This document shows, piece by piece, positions 24,639 to 33,547 of a stretch of 64,000 bases of DNA. Within the stretch, counting starts at the first letter, position 1. Each line of letters opens with the position of its first letter. Source of the stretch: Xanthomonas melonis (GTDB lineage: Bacteria; Pseudomonadota; Gammaproteobacteria; Xanthomonadales; Xanthomonadaceae); assembly GCF_020783655.1 (NCBI RefSeq), contig NZ_JAJGQH010000004.1, positions 1-64,000 on the forward strand, written 5' to 3'. Position numbers and translations under genes: made by a program. The notes under the pieces were generated by a model. The model saw nothing but the letters and a program-made list of their open reading frames with translations. It had not been told where the DNA came from and made no database searches.

Positions 24639-26150
24639 GTGAACCGGATTCGCAAGGTAGTCATCGCCGGTGGCGGCACCGCCGGCTGGATCGCGGCATG
24701 CGCGCTGTCGCATCAGTTTCGCGAGTTGCTCGAGATCACGCTGGTCGAATCCGAGCAGATCGGCACCGTAGGGGTAGGCGAGTCCACCGTGCCGCCGATC
24801 CGGACCTTCCACCGTTTCCTGCAGATCGACGAACAGGAATTCCTGCGCGCGGTCGCCGGCACCTTCAAGCTGTCGATCTCCTTCGAACACTGGCTGCGTC
24901 AGGGCGACCGCTATATCCATCCGTTCGGCATCACCGGGCAGAGTACTCTGGTCTGCGCGTTCCACCATCTGTGGCTGGAAAGCCAGCGTCGCGGCATGCC
25001 CGGCAGCTTCGGTGACTACTGCCTGGAAACCGTGGCCTCGCGGGTGGACCGCTTCGGCATTCCGCGCGAGCCGGCGGTCAATTACGCCTATCACCTCGAC
25101 GCGGCGCTGTATGCGCGCTTTCTGCGCGCGCGCAGCGAGGCCTGCGGGGTCCGCCGTATCGAGGGCAGGATCCAGCGGGTCGTGCTGCAGCCGGAGAGCG
25201 GCGATGTCGCCAGCCTGGTACTGGAGGACGGGCAGGTGCTGGAGGGCGAGCTGTTCATCGATTGCAGCGGCTTCCGTGGGCTGTTGATCGAGCAGGCGCT
25301 GCAGACCGGTTACGAGGACTGGAGCCATTGGTTGCCCTGCGACCGCGCCGTGGCGGTGCAGACCGAAGCGCTGGGGCCGCCGGTGCCGTATACGCGCGCC
25401 ATCGCCCACGAAGCCGGCTGGCGTTGGCATATTCCGTTGCAGCATCGTGTGGGCAACGGCCTGGTATTTTCGAGCAAGCACCTGTCCGACGACGAGGCGC
25501 ACGCCAAGCTGCTGCGCGAGGTTGCCGCCCCGGCGGTGAAGGAACCCTGGATGGTGCCGTTCCGCACCGGCCGCCGTCTCAAGGCCTGGAACCGCAACGT
25601 GGTGTCGCTCGGCCTGGCCAGCGGCTTCATCGAGCCGCTGGAGTCCACCAGCATCCATCTCACCATTTCGGCCGTGGTCCGGCTGCTGACGCTGTTCCCG
25701 GCCGATGGCATCGCGCCCTCGCAGGTGCAGCTGTTCAACGATGTCAGCCGCGCCGAGATGGAGCATGTGCGCGACTTCGTCACCCTGCATTACCACGCGA
25801 CCCGGCGCGATGAGCCGCTGTGGCGGCAGTGCCGCGAGATGGAGCTGCCCGAATCGCTGGCGCTGCGCCTGCGCGCATGGCGCGAACGCGCGCATGCCTG
25901 GCAGGGCACCGACGAGCTGTTTCGCGTCGATTCCTGGACCCACGTGCTGATGGGCCAGGGCCTCATGCCCGAACAGCATCACCCGCTGACGCGCGCGTTC
26001 TCCGACCATGATCTGCAACGGCTACTCGACGGCATTGCCGTGCCGATCCGGCAGGCAGTGGACCAGCTGCCGTCGCAGCAGGCGTTCATCGAACGGTATT
26101 GCAAGGCAGGCGCGCAGGTCTGGGGTGCGCGTGCGCCGGTTCCGGCCTGA
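24639..26150 (+). CDS. Flavin-dependent halogenase (tryptophan halogenase family)
   Basis: A 503-residue flavin-dependent halogenase. FAD motif G-G-G-T-A-G-W at about 11-17; the diagnostic W-R-W-H-I-P (W-x-W-x-I-P) at 261-266 that blocks monooxygenation; K77 in T-F-K, aligned with the catalytic Lys79 of PrnA; and E332 in F-I-E-P-L-E-S-T for the second catalytic position. GTG start at 24639 has AGGAG six bases upstream. All key residues are intact, so it should be active on an unknown substrate. Some Xanthomonas homologues are reported to prefer bromide and indole-like substrates. A flavin reductase is not encoded nearby. Confidence 0.94.
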   Translation: MNRIRKVVIAGGGTAGWIAACALSHQFRELLEITLVESEQIGTVGVGESTVPPIRTFHRFLQIDEQEFLRAVAGTFKLSISFEHWLRQGDRYIHPFGITGQSTLVCAFHHLWLESQRRGMPGSFGDYCLETVASRVDRFGIPREPAVNYAYHLDAALYARFLRARSEACGVRRIEGRIQRVVLQPESGDVASLVLEDGQVLEGELFIDCSGFRGLLIEQALQTGYEDWSHWLPCDRAVAVQTEALGPPVPYTRAIAHEAGWRWHIPLQHRVGNGLVFSSKHLSDDEAHAKLLREVAAPAVKEPWMVPFRTGRRLKAWNRNVVSLGLASGFIEPLESTSIHLTISAVVRLLTLFPADGIAPSQVQLFNDVSRAEMEHVRDFVTLHYHATRRDEPLWRQCREMELPESLALRLRAWRERAHAWQGTDELFRVDSWTHVLMGQGLMPEQHHPLTRAFSDHDLQRLLDGIAVPIRQAVDQLPSQQAFIERYCKAGAQVWGARAPVPA

Positions 26151-26180
26151 GCATCACCGCATCCGATGCGGCCGCTGCGT

Positions 26181-27191
26181 CTACAGCCGCATCAGATCCT
26201 TGCCCACCACGATCGGGCCGCTGTAGTGCCTGCGTGCGCCCTCGCTCCACATCGCATCGGTGATGGAGGCATCGCCGCCGGGCACGAAGTGGTTGAGCAC
26301 CAGCATCCTGACGCCGGCAGCAGCGGCAATCCTGCCGACCTGCTCGCTGGTGGAATGGCTCTTGAGCAGGTGATCGAGCAGGGTAGGGGCGTTGTCGTCG
26401 GTCTCGAGCAGCTTCTTCAGCGCCGGTAGGTGCATCACCTCGTGCACCAGGATGTCGGCGTCCTTGGCGAAGTCGGCCAGTGCCGGCAGATAACGCGTGT
26501 CGCCGGAAAACACCACGCTGCGGTCGCGCGCCTGGAAGCGGTAGGCGAATGCCGGTGCGAGCGTGTAATGATCCACCAAGGTGGCGGTGACCTCGACCTG
26601 GTCGTTCTTCAGCACGCTGCCGGGCCGGTCGAATTCGTGCACCTGGATCAGTGGCCTGAATGCCGGGCGGCCTTCTTCGCGCATGCGCGCGTCGATGTCG
26701 ATGGCATTCATCTCCACGAAGGCGTCCATCATCCTGCCGATGCCCGGCGGGCCATACAGGTGCACCGGCGTCTGCAGGCCGCTGGCCCAGGCCAGCCACA
26801 CCACATTGAGCAGGTCGGCGTTATGGTCGGAATGATGGTGGGTCACGAAGATGTCGCGCAGCGCAGGGAGCTGGATGCCGGCCTTGGCCAACTGCTGTGC
26901 CACGCCATTGCCGCAATCGATCAGATAGGGTTGCCCATCGATCACCAGCGCGTTGGCGGCGGCAGCGCGCAACGGCGACGGTGTCGGCCCCCCCTTGGTC
27001 CCCAGCAGCACCAGCACGCTGCCTTCGGCCGGAAAGCCGGGTTCCGGAGCCCTGGCCGCATCTGCCGGTTGCGCGTGTCCGGCACCGGCCCGCGACGCCG
27101 CGACCAACGGACCGACCGCCATCGACGTTGCCGTAGCCAGCGCCAGCCGCAGCAGCGTACGGCGGGAGTGCGGTCGGGAGGGTACGGACAT
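26181..27191 (-). CDS. Tat-exported metallo-beta-lactamase-fold hydrolase
   Basis: A 336-residue MBL-fold protein. The N-terminus has a twin-arginine signal (S-R-R-T-L-L-R-L-A-L-A-T-A), so it is exported folded to the periplasm. Metal ligands are H-H-H-S-D-H-N (H-x-H-x-D-H) with later D in F-S-G-D-T-R-Y and H in L-N-H-F-V-P. The overall pattern resembles the RNase Z/arylsulfatase-like branch rather than true beta-lactamases. Start 27191 is the ATG that places the signal peptide at the N-terminus. It is convergent with the halogenase gene, 30 bp apart. Substrate unknown. Confidence 0.9.
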   Translation of the reverse strand: MSVPSRPHSRRTLLRLALATATSMAVGPLVAASRAGAGHAQPADAARAPEPGFPAEGSVLVLLGTKGGPTPSPLRAAAANALVIDGQPYLIDCGNGVAQQLAKAGIQLPALRDIFVTHHHSDHNADLLNVVWLAWASGLQTPVHLYGPPGIGRMMDAFVEMNAIDIDARMREEGRPAFRPLIQVHEFDRPGSVLKNDQVEVTATLVDHYTLAPAFAYRFQARDRSVVFSGDTRYLPALADFAKDADILVHEVMHLPALKKLLETDDNAPTLLDHLLKSHSTSEQVGRIAAAAGVRMLVLNHFVPGGDASITDAMWSEGARRHYSGPIVVGKDLMRL

Positions 27192-27389
27192 GGCGGCTCC
27201 AGGGGCGTGGCGGGAGCATAGGGTAGCGCCGACACGCCGCACCGCATTGCGGTGACCAAACGTGGCAGGCTGCACGGCCTGCCGTGTTCGCGCTGCCGGC
27301 CCGCAGCGTGCGCGGTGGCAAGGCATCATCGCGCACGCTGCGATCGCACGTGGCAGGCAAGCCGATCGCCTGCCACGTGCATCGGCCGC

Positions 27390-28787
27390 TTACTGCCCGA
27401 AGAAGCTCGAGATCGAGGAGTACACGTCCGAGAAACGCGAGTAGTAATCCGGATCGCTCTGCGCGGTGCAGAACGAGTAGCCGCCGTACAGGCCGCCGCG
27501 CAGCTGGTACGCACCGCCACTGGCGATGGTGAACAGGCCCGAGCCCGAAGAACCGCCCTCGGTGACGCCATCGCTCCAGACCACCCGATACAGCGGGCTC
27601 TTGCCGTCGATGGAGGTGTTGAGCGCATTGACCGTGCCCAGCGAATACTTCTTGACGTCGCCGGACGGGTGATGGATGCCGACGATCGATGTGCTGGTGG
27701 AAGCGATCGCCGCGCTGGTCCAGGCGGCGTAGAACGCCCCGCTGGGCGGTGCGGTCTTCAGTTCCAACAATGCGGTGTCACGCGTGCTGTTGGCATGGCG
27801 CAGGAACGCGCCGCCGCTGAGCGTGGTCGCCTGCGGGCTGACGGTATTGCCATTGCAACGCGCCGCGTCGTAGAACCAGTAGGTCTGCAAGGTGTTGGCC
27901 ACCGTCTGGTTGCTGATGCAGTGCGCCGCGGTCCAGAACAGGTTGCGCTTGGGCGTATTGGTGTTGTTGAGCAGCGTGCCGGTGCACAGGAACGAGCCCT
28001 GGCTGGTGGTGAACACCATCCGTGCCACCGCCTTGGACGCATTGGTGAAGCCTGCAGTGGGGTTGGTGCGGCACATCACGTCGTTCTGACAGGCATCGCT
28101 CTCGCCGATGGCAATGGTCATCATGTCGCGCGTGCTGGCGGTGGGGCTGATGTCCAGATGCGACACCTGCGGCACGCTCAGGCTGAAGTTTTCCGGATAC
28201 AGGCCTGCGGGCAAGGAGATTTCCACCAGCAGGTTTTCGCCGCTGACCGTCGGCGACCAGCCGATGGCATCGCCGGTGGTCACGAAGCTGGCGCCGGACT
28301 GCTCGAACACGCGGCCGTCGTCACCGGCAAAGCGCAGCGTGACCCTGGACGGGTCGCCCGGCGTCGCGCCGGCGCCACGCAGGACAAGTGCCGCACGCAG
28401 CGCAGCGGCCTGCGCCGAGCCGAGTTTCAAGGTGGCAACGCGCGAACCGTCGCCTGCCATCTGCCAATCCAGCTTGGCCAGGTTCACCGACGGCTGCTTC
28501 AGTGCGCGCGAGAAGCCGATCTGCAGCGGTTGGCCATGTTTGACCTGCGCGACGCGCCGCTCACGTACGCGGCCGAGTTCCTGGCTGGTCGGCGCCGCCA
28601 GTTGCGCCACACGCGTCGGCACGATGCCGCCCCGCAGCGCGGCCGACTGCAACGACGCCCCGCCCAGCTTGGCCGCCTGAGGCGCCGAACTCACCGGTGC
28701 GGCGTCCATTTCGGTAGGCGGCGCTGCCAGCGCAGAGCCGGAAACAGCCGAGAACAGCGCCAGATACAACGCATTCTTGCGATTCAT
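27390..28787 (-). CDS. Secreted Lys-C-like serine endopeptidase
   Basis: A 465-residue secreted trypsin-fold protease. Signal peptide 1-21 (cleavage after A-L-A). A propeptide-like region of about 200 residues precedes the catalytic domain, whose start D-A-C-Q-N-D-V-M-C matches the N-terminus of Achromobacter lysyl endopeptidase. Catalytic His in T-A-A-H-C, Asp in D-T-A-L-L-E-L, Ser in G-G-S-S-G-S-G-L. Several cysteines suggest disulfides. Probably exported by the type II system to degrade proteins. The promoter region upstream is strikingly AT-rich. Specificity for Lys is inferred only from family resemblance. Confidence 0.92.
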   Translation of the reverse strand: MNRKNALYLALFSAVSGSALAAPPTEMDAAPVSSAPQAAKLGGASLQSAALRGGIVPTRVAQLAAPTSQELGRVRERRVAQVKHGQPLQIGFSRALKQPSVNLAKLDWQMAGDGSRVATLKLGSAQAAALRAALVLRGAGATPGDPSRVTLRFAGDDGRVFEQSGASFVTTGDAIGWSPTVSGENLLVEISLPAGLYPENFSLSVPQVSHLDISPTASTRDMMTIAIGESDACQNDVMCRTNPTAGFTNASKAVARMVFTTSQGSFLCTGTLLNNTNTPKRNLFWTAAHCISNQTVANTLQTYWFYDAARCNGNTVSPQATTLSGGAFLRHANSTRDTALLELKTAPPSGAFYAAWTSAAIASTSTSIVGIHHPSGDVKKYSLGTVNALNTSIDGKSPLYRVVWSDGVTEGGSSGSGLFTIASGGAYQLRGGLYGGYSFCTAQSDPDYYSRFSDVYSSISSFFGQ

Positions 28788-29209
28788 GGATAGTCCTTCT
28801 CGTCAGGGAACAACGGGCTGCGGCGGGGGCCACAACCCGCGGCGCCATCGTTGGCGCTCGACGAGACTAGCGAATGTACAAAAATGAATATGTGCTAACT
28901 ATCTCGTTCGGAGATAAGTTATATGCAAAAATACATTACCGATTTGGCAAGGCGGCAGATGGCAGTATCGCGACCGTACGGCTCCGGCGTACAGCGCATT
29001 GATGCGTGCGCAGCACTGGTGGCAGGCCACAGGAGCGGGCGTGATGCGTGGGCGAATGAGAGCGTCCGGCTGCGTCGAACGCAGCGGTGACGGCGCACCT
29101 GTGATGCGGCGATCGGCTGCAGCTGCGCAGTGTCGGCGCGCGTTGGCAGCGTGGCCTGCTGGCTGCCTGCGCGAGTGTCTTGATCGATGTGCCGGACGGG
29201 CGGCCGCGG
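28788..29209. other. AT-rich regulatory region before protease gene
   Basis: A 422-bp gap between the protease start and the APC permease stop. Positions 28868-28950 are markedly AT-rich against the GC-rich background and hold a dyad (28897-28920). The rest is GC-rich with no gene seen. Confidence 0.5.
28897..28920. promoter_or_regulatory. Imperfect dyad in AT-rich upstream region
   Basis: AACT-ATCTC, a 5-bp spacer (GTTCG), then GAGAT-AAGTT: the inner ATCTC/GAGAT arms are perfect and the outer AACT/AAGTT arms match with one extra base. It lies 110-133 bp upstream of the protease ATG, a reasonable operator position. Confidence 0.4.
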
Positions 29210-30592
29210 TTATTCGCGTGCGTCGCTGGCGCGGAAGTGGGTGGAGCGACCGCTATGCTTCAGGAATGCCAGCACGGCCACACCGATGCACATCCATGCC
29301 ACGCCGCCGAGTTGCGCGTGCCGGTCGGCATTGATCAGCACATAGCTCAGGATCACGATGCCGATCGACGGCACCAGACCATGCAGCACGATGCCGGCGC
29401 GTCGACGGAAGTGCCAGAGCACGGCGATATGCAACAACACGAAGGCGCTCAGCGCGCCGACGTTGCATAGCGACGACAACAACGCGATCTGGCCGACGAA
29501 CACTTCCCCCAGCACCATGCTCAGCGCTGCGACAAGCAGGATCGCGCGCTGCGGCACTGCGGTGCGCGGATGGATGTGGCGCAGGAAGGCCGGCAGCTGA
29601 CGATCACGTGCCATGGCGAACAGCAGGCGCGAGGTCGCCGCCTGTGCGACCAAGGAATTGGCGATCGCCGCGCTGATGGCCACCGTCAACGCGATGACGA
29701 TCTGCAGCCATGGCCCGGCGATCAGCCGCCCGATTTCGAAGAAGGCATCGTTGGACACCTGCGCATCGGGATAGCGCTGCAGGTTGGGCTGCAGCAATGC
29801 CGCCAGCCAGGTCTGCAGCACGAACAGGCCGGCCACCAGCACCAACGCCAGCAAGGTCGCGCGGCCGACCACGCGGTTGCCACCACGGGTTTCCTCCGAC
29901 AGCGTGGAGATCGCGTCGAAGCCCAGGAACGACACCACTGCGACCGACAAGGCGCTGAAGATCAGCTGCGGCGAGAATGCTTGCGGGTTGTAGAACGGGC
30001 GCAGGCTCCAGTGCGCGCCGTTGACGCCGCGCTGGATGGCCAGGGTCGCCAGCACCACGAACAGCGCCAGCACTGCTAGTTGCGCGTACAGGAAAAACCG
30101 GTTCGCGCGTGCGGTGGTTTCGATGCCGCGCAGGTTGACCACGGTGTTGAGCACCACGAAGAAGGCGATCCACGCCGGCTGCGGCACGGAGGGAAACACG
30201 GTATGCATCGCATTGGCGCCGACCACGTACAGCAGGGTCGGCACCAGCAGATAGTCCAGCAGGATCGCCCACCCGGCCAGGAACCCCATGCCGCTGCTCA
30301 ATCCGCGCCCCACATAGGCATAGACCGAGCCGGCCACCGGGAACGCCTGCGACATCTGCTGGTAGCTCAGCGCGGTGAACAGCATCGCCACGAAGCCCAC
30401 CAGATAGGTCAGCGGCACCATTCCCGCGCTGATGTCGAATACCCCGCCGAAGATCGAGAACGGCGCGGTGGGCACCATGAACACCAGCCCGTAGATCAGC
30501 AGATCCTTCAGCGTGAGCTGGCGCCTGAGCTCCTGCGCATAGCCGAAGCGTTCCAGCGCGGCCGCGTCGTCGCGGCGTGGGGTATCGGTCAT
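29210..30592 (-). CDS. APC-family amino acid permease
   Basis: A 460-residue APC superfamily transporter with about 12 membrane segments. TM1 region is L-K-D-L-L-I-Y-G-L-V-F-M-V-P-T-A-P-F, with the loop F-P-V-A-G-S-V-Y-A-Y-V-G-R-G and the TM6 G-F-D-A-I-S-T-L-S-E-E-T motif of the family. M-T-D-T-P-R-R at 30592 is the start nearest the membrane domain. It is divergent from the LuxR solo, so substrate uptake may be tied to the plant-signal response, as in related pip loci. Substrate: an amino acid or amine; ethanolamine-like compounds are possible. Confidence 0.92.
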   Translation of the reverse strand: MTDTPRRDDAAALERFGYAQELRRQLTLKDLLIYGLVFMVPTAPFSIFGGVFDISAGMVPLTYLVGFVAMLFTALSYQQMSQAFPVAGSVYAYVGRGLSSGMGFLAGWAILLDYLLVPTLLYVVGANAMHTVFPSVPQPAWIAFFVVLNTVVNLRGIETTARANRFFLYAQLAVLALFVVLATLAIQRGVNGAHWSLRPFYNPQAFSPQLIFSALSVAVVSFLGFDAISTLSEETRGGNRVVGRATLLALVLVAGLFVLQTWLAALLQPNLQRYPDAQVSNDAFFEIGRLIAGPWLQIVIALTVAISAAIANSLVAQAATSRLLFAMARDRQLPAFLRHIHPRTAVPQRAILLVAALSMVLGEVFVGQIALLSSLCNVGALSAFVLLHIAVLWHFRRRAGIVLHGLVPSIGIVILSYVLINADRHAQLGGVAWMCIGVAVLAFLKHSGRSTHFRASDARE

Positions 30593-30726
30593 GCAGGTGT
30601 CCGCTGTGAGGGGGGCCGGGGCCGCGCGCGTCGCCTTGCGAACGAAGCCACCGCTGCGCGACCGGCATTGTGACGATAATGTGGCCGCCGCACCCATCCA
30701 CTGGTAAAAATGCTAGGTTTTCCGTG

Positions 30727-30741
30727 CTGGATCCCTTCCAG
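30727..30741. promoter_or_regulatory. Small dyad between permease and LuxR gene
   Basis: CTGGA-TCCCT-TCCAG, a perfect 5-bp dyad with a 5-bp spacer, about 28 bp before the LuxR ATG. It resembles a shortened lux box and could serve autoregulation of the divergent pair. Confidence 0.35.
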
Positions 30742-30768
30742 TGCGCTGGTTTTCCGCGAAGGATACCC

Positions 30769-31533
30769 ATGTTCGACTCACTGGCCAGCCTGGGCCACGA
30801 TCTGCAGGCACGGCATACGCTGGATGCCTGTCTGGACCGGGTCTTTGGCGACATCAGCGCGCTGGGTTTCCAGTCGCTGGTGTACGACTACGCGCCGGTT
30901 CCACTGAGCATCGAGGGCGCGCTGATCACGCCGACGGTGTTCATGCAGCGCAATGCCCCCGGCGACATGCAGGACGTGTGGTGCGCGCACGGCTACTACC
31001 AGCACGATCCGGTGCAGCAGCGCGCGACGCGGCGTACCACGCCATTCGTCTGGTCCTACCGCAACGACGGCGGCGCCTCCGGGGTGGAGTATGTCGGCGG
31101 GCAGCACCGCCAGGTCACGCGCTACCTGTGCGACAGCGGCATGGCAACCGGTGTCACCGTGCCATTGCATCTGCCGGGCGGCGCATTCGCGACCTTCAGT
31201 GGCGCGGTCGACGCCGCGGCGGCCGAAGCGCCGCGCCTGGCCGAGGCGCAGCTCTCTGCGTTCATGCTGATTGCCCACGCCTTCCAGGCACGCGCGCAGG
31301 AGCTGCTGGACCCGCAGGAGCGTCGCTGTCACCACATCGTGCTGACCCGGCGCGAGCGCGAATGCCTGCACTACTCGGCCAAGGGGCTCACCGCCAAGAG
31401 CATCGCTGCCGCGCTGAATCGGTCCACGGCCACGGTGAACCTACACCTGAATTCGGCCGCGCGAAAACTGGGCGCACGCAACCGGGTCGAGGCGGTGGTG
31501 CGGGGCATGCACTACCGGTTGCTGGAGCCTTAG
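30769..31533 (+). CDS. LuxR solo of the plant-responsive (OryR/XccR) type
   Basis: A 254-residue LuxR-family regulator with an N-terminal autoinducer-type domain and a C-terminal LuxR helix-turn-helix (about 192-242; L-T-R-R-E-R-E-C-L with [10 protein letters not shown]). At the positions equal to Trp57 and Tyr61 of AHL receptors it has M67 and W71, the signature of the subfamily that senses plant compounds instead of AHLs; D80, P81 and W95 are kept. No luxI gene is present. The ATG follows AAGGATA. It precedes pip, the usual target of this regulator in Xanthomonas. Confidence 0.93.
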   Translation: MFDSLASLGHDLQARHTLDACLDRVFGDISALGFQSLVYDYAPVPLSIEGALITPTVFMQRNAPGDMQDVWCAHGYYQHDPVQQRATRRTTPFVWSYRNDGGASGVEYVGGQHRQVTRYLCDSGMATGVTVPLHLPGGAFATFSGAVDAAAAEAPRLAEAQLSAFMLIAHAFQARAQELLDPQERRCHHIVLTRRERECLHYSAKGLTAKSIAAALNRSTATVNLHLNSAARKLGARNRVEAVVRGMHYRLLEP

Positions 31534-31708
31534 AGCGACAAGACGACTGCGCTCCCCGCCCGGCGGGCGCGGCCGGTGCCCGGATCGGCATGTACCGCTC
31601 GTCCACTGCGGTTCCTGCGCGCCGTCCACACCCGCCTGACGACTGCTCGCGACGTGTTGCTGGCCGCTCTTCGGCCGCTCGACCGCCGCCGGGCACCGGG
31701 CGCCGCAA

Positions 31709-31728
31709 ACCTGGGAGATTTGCCAGTA
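31709..31728. promoter_or_regulatory. Lux-box-like element before pip
   Basis: ACCTGGGAGATTTGCCAGTA shows the lux-box pattern CTG-N10-CAG with extended CTGG/CCAG arms. It is 63-82 bp upstream of the pip ATG, suitable for activation by the LuxR solo encoded just before. Confidence 0.5.
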
Positions 31729-31790
31729 CACGCGGAGCGGCATGCCCGCTAGGCTCGCTGGTCATCATTGCCGCACAGCAGGCGCAGGTC

Positions 31791-32738
31791 ATGCAGTCCA
31801 CCGAAGGTTACGTCGAGTTCCGCGGCTACCGCACCTGGTACCGCATCACCGGCGACCTGCGCAGCGACGCCTGCCCCCTGGTGGTGTTACACGGCGGGCC
31901 CGGTTGCACGCACGACTACGTCGACAGTTTCAGGGATCTGGCTGCCGGTGGCCGTGCGGTGATCCATTACGACCAGCTCGGCAATGGCCGCTCCACCCAC
32001 CTGCCCAACGCCGATCCCGGCTTCTGGACGGTGGGGCTGTTTCTGGACGAGCTGCAGACCTTGATCACGCACCTGGGCTTGGCGCGGTACGCATTGCTGG
32101 GGCAGTCGTGGGGGGGCATGCTGGCGGCCGAGCATGCGGTGCGGCGCCCGGCTGGCCTGTGCGCGCTGGTGATCGCCAATTCGCCGGCGTCGATGGGGCT
32201 GTGGCGGGCCGCAGCATTGCGGCTGCGCGCCGAACTGCCCGAGCCGGTACAGGCGGTACTGGACGAACACGAGGCGGCGGGGACACTGGACCATCCGGCC
32301 TATCGGGCTGCCAGCCAGGTGTTCTATGCCCGCCACGTGTGCCGCGTGTTGCCCTGGCCCGACGAGGTGGCCCGCACCTTTGCCGCCATCGACGCCGATC
32401 CCACCGTGTACCACGCCATGAACGGGCCGACCGAATTCCACGTGGTGGGCAGCCTGCGCAACTGGAGCATCATCGAGCGCCTGCACCGCATCAATGCGCC
32501 CACGCTGGTGCTTTCGGGCAGGTACGACGAAGCCACTGCGGAAACCGTCGAACCCTACGCACGCCTGATTCCGGATGCGCGCTGGCACGTGTTCGCGCAG
32601 TCCAGCCACATGCCGCACGTGGAAGAACGCGTGGCCTGCATGCGGCTGGTCGGCGATTTTCTCGATGACCACACCCCGTGGGCCTGCAGCGAGGTGGCCG
32701 GCACACGGGCACTGGCCAGCCCCAGCCGCACGATCTGA
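31791..32738 (+). CDS. pip: Proline iminopeptidase
   Basis: A 315-residue alpha/beta hydrolase of the S33 family that removes N-terminal proline from peptides. Oxyanion-hole motif V-V-L-H-G-G-P-G, nucleophile elbow G-Q-S-W-G-G, catalytic His in S-S-H-M-P-H-V-E. No signal peptide. In X. campestris the adjacent LuxR solo activates pip in planta and pip contributes to virulence. ATG 31791 is the first start after the lux-box-like site. The C-terminal 20 residues are a low-complexity tail. Confidence 0.93.
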   Translation: MQSTEGYVEFRGYRTWYRITGDLRSDACPLVVLHGGPGCTHDYVDSFRDLAAGGRAVIHYDQLGNGRSTHLPNADPGFWTVGLFLDELQTLITHLGLARYALLGQSWGGMLAAEHAVRRPAGLCALVIANSPASMGLWRAAALRLRAELPEPVQAVLDEHEAAGTLDHPAYRAASQVFYARHVCRVLPWPDEVARTFAAIDADPTVYHAMNGPTEFHVVGSLRNWSIIERLHRINAPTLVLSGRYDEATAETVEPYARLIPDARWHVFAQSSHMPHVEERVACMRLVGDFLDDHTPWACSEVAGTRALASPSRTI

Positions 32739-33547
32739 ACCGAGCAGGCGGACGCGCCGCTGCAAGCTGCAGGCCGGTGCGCGCAGCGGGTTGGCGAACA
32801 CGCCCGCCAGCATGTCCTGCTGCGTTCTGCGCACTGGTAGGCCTCGCGCGCTTGGGCAAGGCGATGATCGCGTCTGCGGCCCGCCTTGGGGGGGGCAGCT
32901 GCCGGCGGGCGGCCAGTGGCGATCATCGCCGACGTGCAGGGTCGTTGGGTGGATCGACATATCGGCGTTTGGTTCGCCTCGCTGCTGCGTGGCGCAGGTA
33001 CGAAGCGGCCGCGCAGCAGCGCCGGTAAGCGCAGCGCACAGGTGCGCGACCGTGCGCGCGCAACAGGCGCAACGGTGCATCCGGTTACCGACATGGCCTG
33101 AGCGAGCGATGCGTCATTTGCGTATCGCCGGGCTGGTTGCGATGCAGCCTCCGCGGTCGTCGTCGCCTCAGCGCAGCTGACGAAACCACTGCGCTCGCCG
33201 CCAGGCGGGGAAGGGCGACTGTTGGCCGTGCTTGCTTGCAGCTGCTGCGGTACGACGGCAGTGCAGCTTGAAAGACGCATGCAGTTCTTTCGGGTGGTGG
33301 CGGCAATGCGTCGATCCTGCGGGCGCCAGCGTGCGTTGCGCCGGTGTCCTGTCCCTGCTGTCCCATGCTGTCTCTTTTGCATGTCCTGCAAGGAGAACAC
33401 CGGGGTACGTCAAAGTTTCAAAGATGGATAATTGTTTTCTGTTTCAAGGCGCGCGAAGAATGCAGCCCCCCACGTAACGCGTTGTCGTCGCCATTGCCAC
33501 TGCGCAGGCGCGACGCAGCGCTCATCGACTTTTTTGGGAGAGGCTGC
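32739..33547. other. Long non-coding region between pip and pectate lyase gene
   Basis: About 810 bp with no convincing gene on either strand. It ends with the pectate-lyase promoter region, where the sequence is less GC-rich (33400-33450) and holds a TTGCA-N5-TGCAA dyad and a GATAAT -10-like hexamer (33427-33432). No terminator was seen after pip. Confidence 0.5.
33377..33391. promoter_or_regulatory. Dyad upstream of pectate lyase gene
   Basis: TTGCA-TGTCC-TGCAA, a perfect 5-bp inverted repeat about 160 bp upstream of the pectate-lyase ATG and 36 bp before a GATAAT hexamer. Possible activator site; the protein is unknown. Confidence 0.3.

Noticed and set aside
31540-33260. Apparent similarity between the two gaps flanking pip
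   Set aside because: Only short GC-rich stretches match; not enough to call a repeat.
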